A stretch of 64,000 nucleotides of DNA from Durusdinium trenchii (Eukaryota > Sar > Dinophyceae > Suessiales > Symbiodiniaceae). The stretch is taken from NCBI GenBank assembly GCA_963970005.1, contig CAXAMN010001414.1:231992-295991 (forward strand). The letters are read 5' to 3'. Shown here piece after piece: positions 61,654-64,000 of the stretch; positions within the stretch are counted from its first letter, which is position 1, and the number at the start of each line of letters is the position of its first letter. The notes beneath the pieces are model-generated. The model searched no databases. It was not told where the DNA came from and was given only the letters and a program-made list of their open reading frames with translations. The translations under genes were made by a program, and so were the position numbers.

Positions 61654-62235
61654 GAAGTCGAGCCGACGTCGAGGGTCATGAGCCCTGAGCGCAATTAAGA
61701 TTTTTACCTGGGAATACAATCTATAAATATGAAAAGGCTTCTCATGGACCCTGATCCTTTTTGCATGAACCAGTCATGAAACCATCGGAGTCGACATCGA
61801 TGGGTTGAGCTGAGGGTCATCACATGTCTATGCTTGATGGAGGGTTAACAGACCCAAGAAAACTTTGGGGGTCACACTTCCAAGTGGACCGAAACAGGTT
61901 CTAGATCTNNNNNNNNNNCGAAGTCGAGCCGACGTCAAGGGTCATGAGCCCTGAGCACAATTAAGATTTTTTTCCTGGGAATTTAAAGGCTTCTCATGGA
62001 CCCTGATCCTTTTTCCATGACCCTTGAAACCAGCCCTGAAACCATCGGAGTCGACGTCGATGGGTTTAGCTGAGGGTCATTAGGTTCATGAAAATGTTCA
62101 AGATATTTTGAGCTATATAGCTCAGTGATCACATGTGCATGCTTGATGGAGGAGGTTCACAGACCCAAGAAAATTTGCTTCTTTTGGGGGGTCATACTTC
62201 CAAGTGGACCAAAATCAGGTTCTAGATCCAAATGT
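61654..62235. repeat. About 260-bp tandem duplication around an assembly gap
   Basis: 61660-61908 (CGAAGTCGAGCCGACGTCGA ...) is repeated from 61919 to about 62230 with substitutions and two insertions in the second copy. The first copy is cut by the run of 10 N at 61909-61918. Confidence 0.85.
61909..61918. other. Assembly gap (10 N)
   Basis: Undetermined bases between two copies of a duplication, a typical place for an assembly join. Confidence 1.
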
Positions 62236-62583
62236 GAACTCCTGGTCCGTTCGATTCGATCGATGTGGGTGGAGGTGGGTCCATTGGATGGGGGAGGTTC
62301 ATTTTTTGATCCCCTGTGAATGCACATGGCAATGCTACACCAAAGGCTGATGTTTGGATTCCAGTACCGATTGATCAATCGGATCAAGTGACTTCCAGCT
62401 AAGCAGCACACGGAAGATCTGCCCACTTCCAGAAGTCCCGTGAGCGATTCCAAGAGCTATAGGATCCAAGCTCGGAAGTCGATCTCGAGGATCGGCCATG
62501 TGAATCCTCATCGAAGCAGCTGGCCATGGATCTCACTATCCACCCTTGAACTGATCCATCCACACCAGGTGGTTTCAAAAACA

Positions 62584-63795
62584 GTTCCAAAAGGTATATG
62601 GTGAGCAGCCTGGTTGGCTGACAGCTGACATGGCGGGTTCACGTTACCAAGGGCCGAGATATCCAAACCAAGGGCCGAGCCGTCCACCCCTAATTCCGCT
62701 GTTTTAGCCAGCCAAGCCACCAAGCCGGATCTGGTGGATCCGTACCTACCTCATAGCAGGGTGCTACACCCTCAGGGTTGGATGGAGTGGGTGGCACAAT
62801 CCCCTGAACTATGCATAAATGGACCCCATCTTAGGACATAGGGGATGGTGCTATCTACTCTGAACCCTGTCCAAAGCTTGAGAAAAACCACTAACACACC
62901 CAACCCAGAAGTCCTGCGGAGCCAGACTGAGGGACTCCATTGCATTCTCGATCGATGACTCCTGAGCATCCATGAAATCACCAACACTGTGGGATATTTT
63001 TTGAGAAAATGTGCACATGTACCAGCCAATGGCCCTGAACAGATTCTCATATTAGTGTTTGTCGGAGGTCCATGACTTTAATCACTCTGGCAAGGTTCTC
63101 CATCACAAATCTTCTCCAAATAGCGCTCCACGAAGTTGGACGTCTGGGCACCTGGCACAAAAGCCAGTGAGACACACATTCCATATTGATCATCCTGGTC
63201 AGATGATCAAGGTCAGGTCAGGGGAAGGGATGCAGCTCAAGGACCTCATTAATGGACTGGGCCATCCAGTCATGTAATGATCAAAAATGATGTGAAAGGG
63301 AGACCCCCTGATTGAACGGCTCGCCAAACAGATGCACCTGGTTTTATCCACTTTCCTCCCAACTGCACCCGCCGACTTGTTTCCCGCATGGCGATCCTGG
63401 AGTCTTCTTGCTCCACACACGTGGCCCTGCAGCATTCAGCTCGCATTTGAGTCAGCCCTCCTGCCACCTGGTATCATTGGTGTATTCTAAACAGGTTTGG
63501 GTGGCCCCATCTAACTCATGCACATTGGCTGCAAGGATATCTATGGTGATGTGATCACCGTACTCTGCGATGGTCCACTGTGACCCAACTTTGTAATAAC
63601 TAGAACATGAACAAGGTGCCCCAGGTGTACTCCTCAAAATTGGTACCATCCAGAGGTAATTGGAAATGGTTTCGGAACATGTTTTACTGGAAGGAACACA
63701 GCCATGGCCCAGTGGATCTTTTGAGACGTGGTAATTTGAACCCACCAGGTCAGCTGTCAGTCAAACAGGCTGCCCACTACCTGTACCTTGAAATG
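62584..63795. repeat. Inverted repeat pair about 1.1 kb apart
   Basis: 62584-62648 (GCAGCCTGGTTGGCTGACAG CTGACATGGCGGGTTCA) and 63729-63795 are inverted, moderately diverged copies. Confidence 0.65.
63059..63490 (+). pseudogene. Coding-like relic, unknown
   Basis: Plus frames read HIDHPGQMIKVRSGEGMQLK, DLINGLGHPVM (stop 63275) and then, in another frame, DPLIERLAKQMHLVLSTFLP, ...LFPAWRSW. Protein-like but broken, and the minus strand near 63460-63600 is also open (SQWTIAEYGDHITIDILAAN). No family recognised. Confidence 0.25.
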
Positions 63796-64000
63796 TGTTC
63801 AATACAGAACGAAACAATCCATATCACCAGCAACTGTGGGTGGGCAGCATGGATCAGATGCGCTACCTACTTCATTTTGTTGACCTTCATTCTTCTTCTT
63901 CTTCCAGTCGACAGCTCCTTCTCCAAGTTGTCAATCTTGCTGTCATCCTGGGGAGATAGGTGACACACATGCAACTTGCCTCCAGACACATACAGGCCAC

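Noticed and set aside
1..64000. tRNA, rRNA or bacterial-type operons, promoters and Shine-Dalgarno sites
   Set aside because: None recognised on reading both strands. The exon/intron structure rules out a bacterial source.

Overview
The window looks like nuclear DNA of a dinoflagellate, most likely a Symbiodinium-like alga. Evidence: (1) small GC-rich exon islands scattered in long AT-richer introns; (2) exon junctions that only join in frame if GC donors (perhaps also GA) are used with AG acceptors, with AGGC-like repeats at both ends; (3) Ty1/copia retrotransposons of the type seen in dinoflagellates; (4) many short palindromic dispersed repeats; (5) genes grouped by strand. No tRNA, rRNA, CRISPR array or bacterial operon was seen.

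Layout. 1-2085: repeats and no firm gene. 2086-20424 (+): a split gene with a PARP-type ADP-ribosyltransferase catalytic domain. Its H, Y and E triad residues lie on separate exons, and a decayed copia element (3575-10975) sits in one intron. 21352-24139 (-): a gene for a low-complexity acidic/basic protein. 24649-28091 (-): exons of an unknown protein. 28725-32880 (-): a protein with the HTHEDID signature of the DUF7869 family, possibly transposase-like. 33062-35115 (-): further unknown exons. 35532-37985 (-): a C5-cytosine DNA methyltransferase with motifs I, IV, VI, VIII, IX and X recognisable on exons that join in phase. All minus-strand exons from 38.0 to 24.6 kb could belong to one to three large genes.

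38.9-53 kb (+): N-terminal exons of a gene, then a nearly intact, recently inserted copia element (39685-47635; 162-bp LTRs differing at one base; 5-bp target duplication CTTTG) inside an intron, then a run of Kelch-repeat exons. 54637-54728 (+): a small terminal exon. 55833-57691 (+): an unusual intron-poor gene with a spliced-leader-like relic upstream. Its single intron is bounded by an exact 18-bp direct repeat. 57.7-64 kb: repeat-rich DNA (inverted repeats, tandem duplications, one 10-N gap) with no firm gene.

The points most worth following up are the methyltransferase/DUF7869 neighbourhood, the membrane-spanning C-terminal extension of the young copia element, and the 18-bp-repeat intron. 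Exon limits are inferred by eye from splice dinucleotides and reading-frame phase. No similarity search was run.
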